Part shown: piece by piece, positions 1 to 13,200 of the stretch
How positions within the stretch are numbered: position 1 is the first letter of the stretch
How the letters are laid out: the number at the start of each line of letters is the position of its first letter
Assembly: GCF_013373865.1 (NCBI RefSeq)
Contig: NC_050470.1
Coordinates: 29,061,585-29,125,584 of the forward strand
DNA: 64,000 bases
Direction of reading: 5' to 3'
Origin: Monomorium pharaonis
Taxonomy: Eukaryota; Arthropoda; Insecta; Hymenoptera; Formicidae
Notes under the pieces: model-generated
Seen by the model: the letters and a program-made list of their open reading frames with translations, nothing else
Database searches by the model: none
What the model was told of the DNA's origin: nothing
Program-made: the position numbers and the translations under genes

Positions 1-710
1 CTAAAGACGCTTGCAAAACAAATTGTGTAACAGCATCTAACGGCGAGCGTGCCATGTGTGAGATAAAAAAAGTCGGCCAATTACGAGATCATGTACGCCG
101 CGAGCTCTCCCTCGCGGTTGGTTTCCCCGTCGTGAAATCCATTTTTGGTGGACGGGAAAACGGCGGGACGAAGTCAACCGATGTCACGGAAACCGATGAA
201 AACGGCTCGGAGCGGCGCGCGGGAGAGAAATCGGACGCGATCGCTTCGCAGCTTTCTCGTGATTTCACGACACTTGCTCCTTTCAACGTTCAATGAAATG
301 TAACCAGCATTATTGCGGTCGCGCTCATCAATAATGTATCACGCTCGAGTCGCTGTAGATTTCACCCCGATCTTGCCTCGCCGGCGCCGCGGCGGCCCAC
401 ACGAGATAAGTTATCTCGGATAAGTGCAAATTACAAACTTAATTCGATATAAATTATAAACTTATCTCGATGCCTACACAATTATAATGTAAGTCTTAAA
501 TGTAAGTCTTGATATAATACTTCGATAAATTACTGAAAGCAAAATGTTCCAAGATGAAATTCAATAAAATGTCAAAATTTTACTGAAACTTTTTACCGGA
601 ATATTTTCAATTAACTATCTCTCTCTTGATTGTTAATAAAGTCGAATAAAGTTTTTAGAGAATTTTATATACTTTTCAACAGAAGCAGTTTAACTCTGGC
701 GTATTTACAG
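1..710. other. Upstream intron or flank of the corin-like gene, GC-rich at first
   Basis: The first roughly 400 bases are clearly richer in GC and CpG than the rest of the window; the remainder is AT-rich and runs into a splice acceptor at 709-710. An 80-codon frame at 54-296 is open on the + strand and a 65-codon frame is open on the opposite strand. Neither shows a recognisable domain, and both can be explained by the base composition. The stretch could be a promoter or untranslated exon of the downstream gene, or ordinary intron. I cannot assign coding sequence here. Confidence 0.4.
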
Positions 711-3700
711 GGTGGAAGGTCGCGATTTGGTGGTGCACTTTGACGTGAGATTCGATCCGCGATATCAAACCATAACCACCGGGAATATCGTGGACATTCT
801 GTCGCGGGAATTAAACCCCGATACCTCGCGATACTTGGCAAATCTGACGATAGAGGCAAAAAGCCTCGAAGTACAAGAAAGCTTGAAGGCCCTCAACGCG
901 CAGAGCAGTCCGCAGTCGACCGTCTCGACATTACCGCCGACAACGACAGCTCCTCCGCCAAGAAGATGCAGCAAGCTGGACCTGTCCTACTGTAAACATC
1001 TACCTTACAATATCAGCTCTTATCCGAATATGTTGGGACATAGATCACTGACGGAGGTCGAAGAGGATGTTATTGCTTTTAGGTATTTTCTTAGACTCGA
1101 TAAATCGACAGTAAACTCAGCTAAATTAGAGAAAGTACATTATTTTAACAGTAAAGGTTATATATTTTATTTTTAAAAAAAAGATTAAATAAGACCTGGA
1201 AAAGTTATTTTAATTGTGTCACTTTATGTCGTATTCAAATTTTATTCTTTATATTTTATTATTAATGTTATGTGGCAACACATTATAAAGACTGTAACAT
1301 TTGCAAAGAATTAATTTCAAATTTGTCTTCCTTTTATATTTAAATTAATAATATGATTCGATTAAAATATAATTGAAATTAGAGAACTGGTGGACGCGGA
1401 ATGCTACGCGTTGGCCTATGACTTCGTCTGTCAAGTGCTGCAGCCTGCATGTCGGTCGAGTCAGCCGGAGGCTCTGCTGGAATTGCCTTGCAGAAGCTTC
1501 TGTAGAGAGTTCTGGAGTGGCTGCGGCAGTCGTCTCCCCGAGAAGATAAAACGCGCCTTGGATTGCTCCAACTTTCCAGAGTATGACGGTCCCGGTAGCT
1601 GCAGGCCAAAACCAGGTGCGTTTAATTATACAATAAGATAATTGTTGTGGCTTATATAAACAGAACACAGGCTTCCTTTAATCAAGTTAAAAAGCATAGC
1701 ATTTGACAATTTAATAAATCAATACGGATATCAATGTAGGATGCGTGCAGGCGCTTCAGTCGAAAGCTTTATCTCCGAGGATTTGCGACGGCGTGATCGA
1801 TTGCCCGGATCTTTCTGATGAGAAGAATTGCGCCTACTGCCAGGATGGTTACATGCATTGCGGAGTAGGAAGAACTTGTGTACCGCATACGAAGCGATGC
1901 GACGGCAAGATGGACTGTCCGAACGGCAGCGATGAAAAAGATTGTCGTAAGTAATATAATAAATAATAAGAGCGCACGAAAAATTGCACTTACAAAAAGA
2001 AGATCAATGAAAAAGTAGATATATTTTCTACAAAAAAATTATGTTGATTAAATCTTGAAATAAAAATGAATTTTTTGTAAAATAATCTTTATCTATATGC
2101 ATATTTTTGTTTCCTATAGTATTCCTGGCACCGAGCGTCCGCGAATTAAAATCACAATCTTGGAGCACACCGCACGCCGCGAAGTACAACAAAGAGGGCT
2201 ACGTTGTATTCAATGAGAAAGGTACCATCGGCAAACTTTGCACGGCAAATTTAAACGCCACTCTGCCAGAAACAGAAATGGATAACGTTCTCCAAACGGC
2301 AGCGAGCTCGTTGTGCACTTTACTCACGTACACGTAAGCATTTCTTCTATCTAAAATTTAAGAAAATCTTATTTTCTCTAACATAAAAAAAAATATTAAC
2401 AATAAAACAAGCCGGAAAGGAATTTTTAAAAATATATATACTTACTTTTCTTTAAAAAAAATTTTTTTTTAATCTAAAAAAACGCAGCAAAGTTAAATTG
2501 TCGTTTCCTGCAATTCTTCTGTACAGCGGCGTAGCTTCCGTTGAAGTGAAAATTGATGACGAAGACGACGTCCCGTACGTGTATATGGAAGATCCCTCAG
2601 CACCGGAAATCACTTTTGTCCGAGCTCCTTGTCCTAGCAAAGAAGTTCTGTATGTCCGCTGTTCCGATCTCGGTATGAATTCTCTATTCATGCATTACAT
2701 AATAATATAATAAGTTGTTAATACAACATAATAAATTTTTTATAAGTATTTTGACGCAATTATGTATATTGTTTTAAACTTTTTCTATAATAATTTTAAT
2801 TTAAAAGAATTCTTCTAAATTAAAATTATTATCACTTTTATGTTTTGATCTTTCACTTTACATTTACGTTTTAATTTTGACTTTTGAAAATTAGAGTGCG
2901 GAATACAATCTCTACGTGCTAATAGCGGAACTAATGGTCTCAATAAGATGGCAGAACCTGGTGATTGGCCGTGGCATGTTGCACTCTTCAAGGAGGGAGT
3001 TCATGTTTGCGATGCTACTCTCGTGGCAGATAATTGGTTGCTCACAACCGCGTACTGCTTCCAAGGGTGAGTTTAACCTTTAGAGATCACATCGTCTTAT
3101 TGTCAGTAAAATATTTTCTTTTACTAATTTTAATCAAAAATATTTTGTAAGTAAAGATTCTAACAATATTTTTTTATCTTTATTTCTTTGACAAGCACTA
3201 TATTTCGATGATCAATGTTATATATACTTCTATTTTCAAATTTTTAATGTAATTAAACTGTATAAATTTTAAATTTATCGATATATTCTTATTAAAAAAG
3301 TGTGAAAAGTGAACGTATCAATAAGCAACATTAGCTGCCATCAGAAAGTTAGTTTCATATTATAAAAAGTATACATCATTTTGAGTAAATTCTCTTATAT
3401 TGTGTAATTACATCTTTTACTTTATAATTTTGCAATTATGATGCCAATGTGAAACGGAGTGTATAATGATATTACATTGGCATCATAATTGTAAAATTAT
3501 GAAGTAAAAGATGTAATTATCAATTTAATGTATTACATTACATATACATTATACATATTTTTAATTTTGAAGGTATCTGTTTTTTTACAGTCAACCGAAA
3601 GCAGAATGGTCGGCCCGACTTGGTGTCGTACGACTTTCAAGTACATCACCCTGGGAACAAGAACGCAGAATCATCGGTATGATCAAATCACCAGTGGAGG

Positions 3701-4865
3701 GCACGACCGTTCTGGTGAAGTTGGATAGACCGGTGACGACCTTTTCGGACTTCGTGAGACCGGTTTGTCTGCCCTCCAGCGAGGATCCACCAAGCAATAC
3801 ATCGCAATGTAACACACTTGGCTGGGCGAGAAATCGTACGTACACAATTGTGTACTACTAACCTTTAATTGCTTTTCAAAATTTAAAGAGTCTGTTTTGC
3901 GAAAATTTAAATACTTTTCTGAGATTTTACTGAAAGAATTACTGAATATTATAGAATAATTCTAATTATTTAAAGATCCACTCTTAATATTACTTTATCA
4001 TGATATACAATATTCTATTAATAAAATATTTATCAAAAAAATGCACATAAAAAATATTTGAAATAAATATATAAAATCTTTTTCGTTTTTCTGACAGGTG
4101 ATTTACTGCAGAGAGTTCAACTTAAACAAAGTGCAATGGAGAAATGCGAAAACATCAGCATCCCTTCAGTAAACAGTGTTTGTACTGAGCAAGCATATTC
4201 GGCGGACGATTGCAATGTAAGCTAAATATTTTTAATATAAGCCATTTTCTTTTTTAATTATTTTCATTTCTATTTATTTTTCTGTTCTCTATATTATGTT
4301 TTTATTTTTAAAGAAAATCTATTTTATTATTTTTTAATCTTATTGTTAGTGAAAAAAAGGTTATAAAATTTTATATTATTTTTAAGAATTTTTTATATTT
4401 AAACTTTATGAAAATTTCTATAAAAATATAGGTAAGTTGTTTTATAAATTGTCTTCGAAAATTACAGAACAAGAAATTTTAAAAGCTTTAAAATATTTTA
4501 GAATTTACATATATATTCTTTACATAAAAAATTCTAAAAGAACTCTCTTACAGTATTTCTAAAAAGTGTTTAATTTGTATAAAATATAAGATATTTTCTA
4601 AAAATCTATTATATAGAAATTTATATAGAAATTTTGAAAAGTTACATAAAGAACTATTTAAAAAATTTACTTTATCATGTAATTTTGACAGGAGGAAGAA
4701 CTTGCCGGTAGTTCAATGCTCTGTCTTCAAGAGGATGGTCGAAAGTGGGCACTAACGGGCATTGGTAGCTGGAGAATAGCTTGCTCGAAGGACGGTCACG
4801 AAAGGCCACGATTGTACGATAAAATTTCGTCACATATCGACTGGATCAAGTCTACCATTGGTTGA
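711..4865 (+). CDS. Corin-like mosaic protein with inactive serine-protease domain (5' partial, nine exons)
   Basis: Exons read as 711-1082, 1383-1615, 1740-1946, 2120-2333, 2488-2672, 2895-3066, 3591-3835, 4098-4216 and 4692-4865 (stop TGA); phases join cleanly to give 639 visible residues. The first exon opens at an acceptor, so the N-terminus, and in this family a transmembrane anchor, lies outside the window. Domains in order: SEA-like segment (FDVRFDPRY, about 1-75), a ten-cysteine Frizzled CRD (about 90-200), two LDL-receptor class A modules ending SDEKNC and SDEKDC, an SRCR-like region, and a trypsin-like fold. This order matches corin, the type II membrane protease that processes natriuretic peptide in vertebrates. 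The catalytic sites are altered: LTTAYC replaces LTAAHC, the Asp segment reads TTVLVKLD, and the GDSGG motif is replaced by ELAGSSMLC. The activation-site IVGG is also not seen. I therefore infer a non-proteolytic homologue. The exact subfamily is less certain than the domain order. Confidence 0.85.
3404..3520. repeat. Long inverted repeat (MITE-like hairpin) in intron of corin-like gene
   Basis: Arms 3404-3450 and 3474-3520 are near-perfect reverse complements (about 47 bp each, with a few mismatches), separated by a 23-bp loop. The inner ends read GATGCCAATGT and its complement. There is no coding capacity. This is most simply a small foldback or miniature inverted-repeat element lying just upstream of the exon at 3591. 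Confidence 0.75.
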
Positions 4866-6681
4866 GAAATCTGTTTGGGATTTGATATGTGATGAATTCA
4901 TACTGTGAACAAGACTCATGCTTGACGCACATATGACAAATCATGAAACAAACATTATATTAACATATGGAACTGATTATCGAAATTGTGATAGAAATTT
5001 TTAATCCGTTACGCGCGACGATAGTTACTGCACGCCGATAGAGTCTCGCATCCGTCTTGCACGAATATATGTTATTGTTATCAATACATAATTTTATCAG
5101 GTACAAAATGTCCTGATCACTAGAACGTGCAATCGTATTCTTGTAAATATCTAATTTTTTCTTTACTTAGGATATATAGGAAAGTCTTTCGTTACCGTGG
5201 CATAATTTTTTAACTTATTTTTCTCCCCCTACATTTACTCTACCATGCGTATACATAGTTGCTTTATACGTTATTTCTTAGATTTATATCATTATTTTAT
5301 TTTAGTGTTTATGATTCATTTACTTTTGTAAAATCATTATACATTAAAGTTTCCTAAAATAGTAATGTTTAAAATAATACTTTTTCTCCTCAATTTGTAC
5401 GAAGATAAAGATGCGCTCGATGAAGAAGTAGGACTTGATGACGAATTATATAACATGTTGGCGCCCTCCTCTGTGCATTTCTAAAGTGCACTTTGCGCAG
5501 AAGCGTACTTACGAGTAGTAGGTGGGAGACGGCAATAAGAATCAATAAGAACAGAAATAGTAGCATGGTTGTCGCTGATAGGACTGGTAGGAGTGACCCG
5601 TTAGTCGTTTTACTGAAAACGTGACACGGCGTCTATTCGTCTCTTCAATGGTAAATTTCTTTCAAATTATTAATTGTATAATTAAAATTCGAGAAAGCTA
5701 CGTCCACTGCTCTTCTGCAAGAGATAGACGACATAATATTGAATATCATTGATATCACGAATGCTCTTTGTGAGTAACAGGTGTTTGTTATTATATGTTT
5801 TAAGCACCTTATAAGTATAGTATATATGATGTGATAATATTAATTATTCATTATGGTTTCAACATTGAATTAAATTCTCAATTTAGATATGAAATTGTAG
5901 ATCGATTTATTAATTTACGTGCAAATTGCTACCCTAAAATTTTCTTTATTTTATAAGTGAATGATTTTTAATAAATAAATTTTGAAAACTTTGGATATAG
6001 CATCTCATAAACATTTTTCTAAATAGTATATCAATGTTTGAGCTGTTTAACTTATTAATTTAACGTTATTAAATATTAAATTGGTAGAAACTATATTTAA
6101 GGGAAAGAAGATTTATTTGTTTAACTTATTATTTATTAACAAAAATAACACTGGTAAAGATTAAAGTTTATTTTATATTATAGAAAATTATGTTATTTTT
6201 ATTAAAAAATATTTAAAATTAATAAACTCAGTAAAAAAAAGAACGATTATAAATATAAAAAAAGAACGAATATAAATATAATCTAGAATAAAACCCTGCT
6301 TTATTTATTTACATAAAAGTACATAAAATTATCTTCTTTGAATTTCTTTATTGTCTAACTAAATAAATTACGTATTTGAATTAAGATAACTTCTTATCTA
6401 CTATATACGAGAACGTTTCTTATTTTTATTTAAAAATTGATAACTGCTTATCGATTTAAAACCAGAAAATTTCTTATTTATTAAAAAATAAATAAGTGTT
6501 TATCTACTTAAACCAAGACAATTTCCTATTTATTTAAAAATTGCTAATGGACTATCTCTCTCTATTTAAAAATAGATACTTTTCTATTTCAAAGAGTCTT
6601 CTTCGATAGAAAATCTGTACAAATATTTTTCATCGTGTTCAACGCTTCGCTGAGCCAATTTACACGCACTTTACAAAAGAA
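4866..6681. other. Intergenic region with probable promoter or first exon of the next gene
   Basis: Begins with the 3' UTR of the corin-like gene; an ATTAAA signal lies near 5343. A GC-richer block at about 5460-5650 ends in a good donor-like junction (CTTCAATG followed by GTAAAT) and is a plausible non-coding first exon and promoter for the oxidase-like gene starting at 6682. The rest (5650-6590) is AT-rich with no gene visible. Confidence 0.4.
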
Positions 6682-7870
6682 ATGGCAACAAGTGGAAATT
6701 GCGTGGGTCTCGCACAAATTCATCCTGTTGACAATCCTGTCGATCTTTTTAAGATATGGCGCGATGAAGCGATAAAATTTCAAACTAGATTGGTAGACGC
6801 CTGTTGTCTAGCAACTGTCTCTTTCCCGTAGGTACAGCCTAGACATCTATTAGAGATGCATTAAATAAAGAGATATAAAACAATTATTCTGCATCTTAGG
6901 AATTTCAAAGTCAGCTCGAGAAATGTGATGTTACGAGAATTTAATGATAACGGTTTTGTCATCATGACAGACGCACGCAGTCAGAAAGTCAAGGACATGG
7001 TAAATATTAGTACATTTTTATACTATAATCTTTGAAAAGTAATTTAAAATGTTTATTTAAAAAAACAATTCAACACACATTATCTCTGCCCAGACAGCAC
7101 AATGTCCATATAATAAACATCTTTTAATTTTCTTACTTCATAGGATTATAATCCATATACTGCTATGTGCTTTTTATGGTATTATAAGAATGACGAACAA
7201 CATCCTGTTATGCGACAGGCAAGTATTTAATTCTGGAGCAATTTATCAACCAAATACTAAAAATCTTTTTTTAATATATTTTATTTGTTTATATTTGTTC
7301 AGATGTATTCAGATATAACTTATATACTTTTGCAAATAAATAAAAATATAAAATATAAACATCTTTGACAGAAGTACAAGAGATTTGACTAAAGGCGTGC
7401 TTGAATAGACGGTGCTTAAAATTCGAGAAATAATGATTTAGGTGAGGATAGAGGGACTGATGAAAAAACTGGAAAGACCGGCTTGCCAACTTATATACGA
7501 GAAGGAACCGTTGTACTGTAAAATCAGAGCCCACCTCTGCCATCAGGACCAACCGGCTAACTGGGACGATTTAAATCGACAGTATAATGAGATATTAGCA
7601 CAGACACACAAAGGAGAGGATTTACCAATGCCGGATCATGTGTAGGTTTTCAATTGAATTCAAGCGAACATAAAATTCAAATAATATGTTAAGGTCAATA
7701 TGTGTCGTAGACAAAATTAAAGCAACGTTTTTCTTGTGTTTTTCAGCATAGCGTATACATTATCGCCTGAAGTGATGGAATTTTATTACGCATGGGATCA
7801 TTTAATCGCCGATCGAATACGTTACGACAAAAATGAGGATCGTTGGGAACATCAAAGAATAGCAGCATAA
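6682..7870 (+). CDS. Pyridoxamine 5'-phosphate oxidase-like protein, divergent active site
   Basis: Five exons: 6682-6827, 6900-6999, 7144-7218, 7442-7641 and 7747-7870, giving 214 residues. The ATG at 6682 is chosen because an in-frame stop lies upstream at 6607 and no earlier ATG follows it. The product has the split-barrel flavin fold signature of PNPO, the enzyme that oxidises pyridoxine or pyridoxamine phosphate to pyridoxal phosphate: DLFKIWRDEA near the N-terminus, LATVSFP, SSRNVMLREF, RQVRIEG, and a C-terminal DRIRYD...WEHQRIAA. Key positions differ from canonical PNPO: the SRK flavin-phosphate motif reads SQK, and the substrate-binding NRLHDR motif reads HLIADR, so the usual Arg and His are replaced. 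Intron 3 starts GC (CGACAG then GCAAGT) rather than GT. The protein may be a catalytically altered paralogue. An AATAAA signal lies near 8045. Confidence 0.82.
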
Positions 7871-8757
7871 TTTTGTGTACAATGTGTGTGCGCGCACTTA
7901 TAGATGTGTTCTCACAAATTATTCTATTTTTATTAAAGCGTGAATTAAACTGATCTGGTATGTTACTAAACGATCCAATAGTTTCTCGACTTTTATAATC
8001 GTATTTACAATATTCAGATTCGATATCTTTACTATTTTTGGTTAAATAAAGTTTTATATGTGTACATAATTATAAATAATCTTTTTAAAAAACGCGACAA
8101 TACTGAGAGCTTTTATTTATACACTTGTAATATTATTATAAATATATATTTATAAAACTGTCATATTTAAGAAAATAATGAAAAAGATCTTGGATAGTAG
8201 TCTGTACATATTGAATAGTCATGTACTAACAATGACATTTTTGAAATTAATATATTTATATTACAACTATCTTTTTGCTAATAGATTTATTTCTAGTATA
8301 GATTCTATTTTTTAGTGTAATACATTTCCTATTGGTCAACATCTTGAATGTACGCATAGATATTCCATCACACGTTAAAAAAAGTTAACTTTGAGCAATT
8401 TCTTACGAACATTCAAGCTGAAATTATAAATTAAAGCTGGAATTGGCGAGAACTGAGAGGCCGATTCGAAGTGTCGGCCAATGAAACTTTCCCGCCAAGG
8501 CGAAGCGTTCGATACTTCTACTACCGTAGCGTCCAATGACGTGGCAGAGTTTCTTCCTACGTAGCAGCTTCTACGCTTCGAAGCGGGAACGTTGCGCGCC
8601 AATTGGTCGTACAACGCGCATTTACTTATGCTTTAACGGCGCCCATATCGCCTCGTAGGAGAAGGTTGGACTAGCTTGATAGCCTAAAAGTCCGATCCCG
8701 GCTCATGACGAACGCAGTGTGTCAGTGCGTGCGAAAAGTACAACATTAGAATTCAAA
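7871..8757. other. Intergenic region, 3' flank of oxidase-like gene and CAD upstream region
   Basis: The first 500 bases are AT-rich 3' flank. From about 8420 the DNA becomes GC-richer and includes several CpG-containing stretches, as expected for the promoter of a housekeeping gene. A 79-codon minus-strand frame at 8375-8614 has no recognisable domain and is not called. Confidence 0.5.
8640..8757 (+). promoter_or_regulatory. Probable CAD core promoter and short 5' UTR
   Basis: A TCAGTG sequence at 8722-8727 matches the arthropod initiator consensus TCAGT and lies about 30 bases upstream of the CAD start codon. The surrounding DNA is GC-rich and no TATA box is evident. The position would give a very short 5' UTR. 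This is inference from a short motif only. Confidence 0.3.
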
Positions 8758-10220
8758 ATGTCCAGCGACGCATTCGCTGGGCTCAATGGCGCGACGAACA
8801 GTTATCTTCTTTTGGAAGATGGTAGTATTTTCATGGGAAAGCACTTCGGTGCCGACGTGCCTGTCGATGGTGAAATTGGTGAGTTCACGTGGGAGCGTGA
8901 ACACGTGTTGCTCCTCTTGCAAATCGGAGTCGTATGCATGTGCACGTGCATCCTGCCTCCGAGCCAGGTTCCTTAAACCGGAAAGCCTTATACATGATAG
9001 TATTATAAGAACATACTACCTGATTTGCATAATAGAGACCTGTCGATATTAGCATATTATGAGTGATATTATCCTTATTTTATTGACTGCATATAGTAAC
9101 GAAATTATATTTTTGTTATTGGTCGGAAACATATTTACAACGTGGTGTCATTGCTTATAAAGTTAAATATGCGCAAAAATTTCATCTTCAACATTATAGC
9201 TTCTAAAATGATACAACGTTTGTCAATTAAGTAATCGTTTGTGCTAGACAAAATTACTATTTGCCTAAATTGTTTCTTATCAGTGTAAATGTTGTAGATA
9301 TGATAAAAATATTCATTTAGAACATTTTTAGAAGCTTCTACTAAGCATGCTTAGTAGAACTGCAGTTATTAACCTTTAAAACACGTAATATTAATTTGCT
9401 ACCACTAAACAAAACATCAATAAAAAAAATTTTTTTAATTTAATGGCTTTCTATAAATTTTTAATAGAAAATATGTTTTAATGTTATTTAATTAATTTGT
9501 CAATTTTGTTATATATGTACTTCTTTAAAAAATTTAATATAATAATAATAAAATTTTGATTTTAAAATCTATTAAAAAAGATAATTTGACAAATTAATGT
9601 TAATATGCAAGAGACTTGTTACAATAAAAATTATATTATGTCTTAAAATTAAAAATTCTATTTTAATTGAACATATATCAAAATTGATATTAAATTATGT
9701 ATAAATTAAAATGTAATTTTTTAAAATTAAAAATATATTAATATATATTTCTTATTCATATAACAATATAAATTTCTTGAAATTTGTACTTTTTGTAAAA
9801 ACTCTTTCTTAATTTAATAAAAAACAACATTGTATATTTAAATATTTTTATTACTAAACAAATTATTATTTTAAATACTATTTTTTTTACTCAAAACTTA
9901 GAGTGTTTATTCAAAGAGATATTACTGGTTTATATTCGTTATTACTTCCAGCCGACTACCGGTGATAAGCCATCTAAATGATTACGTCGCAACATGTGGC
10001 TGTTAGATAGACATTGCTGGTTAAATCTCACTAGTCTTAAGTTACGAGATATATGTTTAGTATATTTCTTTATCTTAAGATAAATTCTAAATAGAAGCGG
10101 GAGAAAGTAAAAGAAAAAAGAATAGTAGATGCGATCTTTTAAAATAGACATATTTTGCTATATATATATATATATATAAAATTCATATTTGTACTAATCA
10201 AGTACCATTTTTATATACAA

Positions 10221-10251
<31 letters not shown>

Positions 10252-13200
10252 GTAATATTAATATTAGTATTGATACATTGTTAATTAATTTACGCGATTA
10301 ATTTATGCGATAACGAATACGTGACCTGTAATCGTATATCATGTAACGAGATATCAAAAGATCTTTCAAATTTATGCAAACTTGCTGATGTGATGTATAC
10401 ACATATAATACATAATGAATTCTCACTTACAAATCTTCACGTCAGATTATATTGAGCGGAAAATTTTCGAATTTATTTACGCGCCCTTGCACAACATTGA
10501 CGATGTTGCAAGCTAAGAAATAGAAAACTACAGAAAAATTTTTATTCAAAAAATCGAGTAATTAATTTCTTCCTAATATATTACACCCTATTGCCAGTAT
10601 CTTATTTGTTTTTGTTAGACTATAAATTTTGGGATATAAAATAATATAAAAATAATAAAGATTTTTAATATTAAAATAATAATTAAAATGTTTACATTTT
10701 ATTAATGTTTGAAACGCATTTGTTATATTTTACATATGTGCGTAATATTGTAACCATCGTCAATAATAAAAACTAATTGAAAATTCAAAGTCCGCGAGAT
10801 AATAAATTTTTCGCGCGAAAATAGAATTAACATTTCAATCTTAATCAATGATGATGCTATCAGTAGATAATATACTTTAAAATGTTTATATTAAACTATA
10901 TACATTACTATTATGTGTCAATTTATAAAAATTTTTTAATCAATTATGCAAGATTTTATTTGTATTTTCTATAAATATGTCATGCAAAAAAGTATGATAA
11001 TATGTATACATGTGCGCAAATATAAGAATTATTACTTTTTTTGCAGTTTTTCAAACTGGTATGATCGGTTATCCGGAATCACTCACGGATCCTTCTTATC
11101 ATGCTCAGATTTTAGTACTCACATACCCGCTTATAGGAAACTATGGCGTCTTTGACGACGAAAAGGATGAATACGGCATACCGTAGTAAGTGGCTGCAAT
11201 CAAATTTAACTCAATATCAACTAACGACTTTATGCAATAACATTTTATTTATCTTCCTTTATCGAACAAAGTAGCTTTTGCCACGTGACACATAAAATAC
11301 GTTTTTTACATTTTTGTCGTAAAATTTACAATAAAAATAATGAGGAAAATAATATAAAATAGATACAGAAATAATGTACGTATATTAATATGACAAATAT
11401 TATTTATTATTGATTGTTAAAATATTAACTTTGATGCAGCTGGTTTGAATCCCATCGTATTTGGGCTGCTGGACTTGTAGTTGGAGAAATTTGTGAAAAG
11501 CCTAGCCATTGGCGACAAACTAAGACGCTATCCGAGTGGATGAAGGAGCAAAACATTCCTGGGATATGTGAGATTGACACACGAGCACTGACAAAAGTTA
11601 TTACCGAAAAAGGTACTATATTAGGTAGGATAGTTTTGGGTCAACCTCCAAGTACTCTATCAAAAACGCTTGCTATAGAAGATCCTAATAAAAGAAATCT
11701 CGTTGCGGAAGTTTCTCAGGTAAAGTAAAAAAAATATTACCTGATACTATGATTTTATTATATTTTTGTAATTATTAGTACCAAAATTACGTATTCTCGT
11801 AGTACTTACAATACAAATACTTAAACGGTTTCGTAAGATTTGTTTTACAAAAGCGATGTTATCTTTTAACATGAGAGACTTTCATATAAATATATATGAT
11901 ATCTTTCAGCCGATTACAAAAACCTATAATCCAAATGGGAGCCCTCGTATCTGCGTAGTCGACTGTGGTTTAAAATTCAATCAACTCAGATGTCTGTTGA
12001 AACGTGGTGCTCGCGTGGACGTCGTACCATGGAATTACGATTTAAAAACTGCCGAATACGACGGTTTATTTCTCAGCAACGGCCCGGGTGATCCCAGCAT
12101 GTGTCGAGTGACTGTAGAAAATATCCGAGAGATACTTAAGCAGGAAAAACCTATCTTTGGCATATGTCTTGGGCATCAACTGCTGTCCATAGCCGCTGGC
12201 TGTGTCACGTATAAAATGCAGTACGTATTATATATACTAGAGCTATAATAACATAACAGTTCTAAAATAGCATAAACGTAATCGTAAATGATTGTAAAGT
12301 ACTGTGGGTAGTTGTATTGTTTATTTCTATTAATATAAATTAATTTTAATTTCGGGTTTTTTCTTATTTTTATATAGAAAGAATAATTTTGCTGAAATTT
12401 CTAAATATTTAGATATAAATGTAAAAATAATTTTGTTGGATTACATTTTTTAAACATAATTAAAAATATTGTAAAAAGTTTTAACATTTTAGTAGCCATC
12501 AAGTTAACATACATAATTATTTTGATATTTGAATAAAATTATTTTTAAATCTATATCCAGTTAAATTTTTAGATATTTTAAATAGTTCTTTCTATGTGGT
12601 ATTCTAAAAAAGAGATAAAAAGAAAATTAAACTCAGATTAAAGCATATAGATAGAAATGGATATGTGAATGTACCTTGCAATAACAAATAGTAAAATAGG
12701 CCTTTGAGGCCATCACACAATGCCAGGCAACAGGCAATAGGAATAAGAAATAAAGAAAGAGAGAAAGAGAGAAGACGATCCTTTCTCTCTTTCATTATTT
12801 CTGTTCCTATTGTTTGTTGCCTGGCATTGTGTTTAGACCCTTACACGTCATATGAATTACATATGTCATTCATTAGCAAATGTTTGAAAACCAAAAAGGT
12901 AAAACCATTAGAGATTACATTTTTTATCCAGATATTCTTATTCTAACGTTCTCGGTTCTATCCGTTTCTTTTATTTGAAGAAAAGTTATTGTTCCGTCAT
13001 GCGCGAATAGTTTCTTTTTTTCGCAATACAAAATATAATAGTCGATTGTTACAAGGCAATGTCTGTCATTTATTTTGCAGATATGGCAATCGAGGCCACA
13101 ATCAACCGGCGACGCATCGCGAAACCGGACGTTGTTACATGACCTCGCAGAATCACGGATTTTGCGTCGATGCTGCCCAATTGCCAGTTGATTGGGAGAT

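Noticed and set aside
54..296. 80-codon plus-strand open frame at the left edge
   Set aside because: An opposite-strand frame is open over the same DNA, there is no domain, and GC-rich composition explains both. Not enough to call a gene.
12604..12946. Two opposite open frames in CAD intron 4
   Set aside because: They arise from the inverted repeat at 12715-12833 and surrounding low-complexity DNA.
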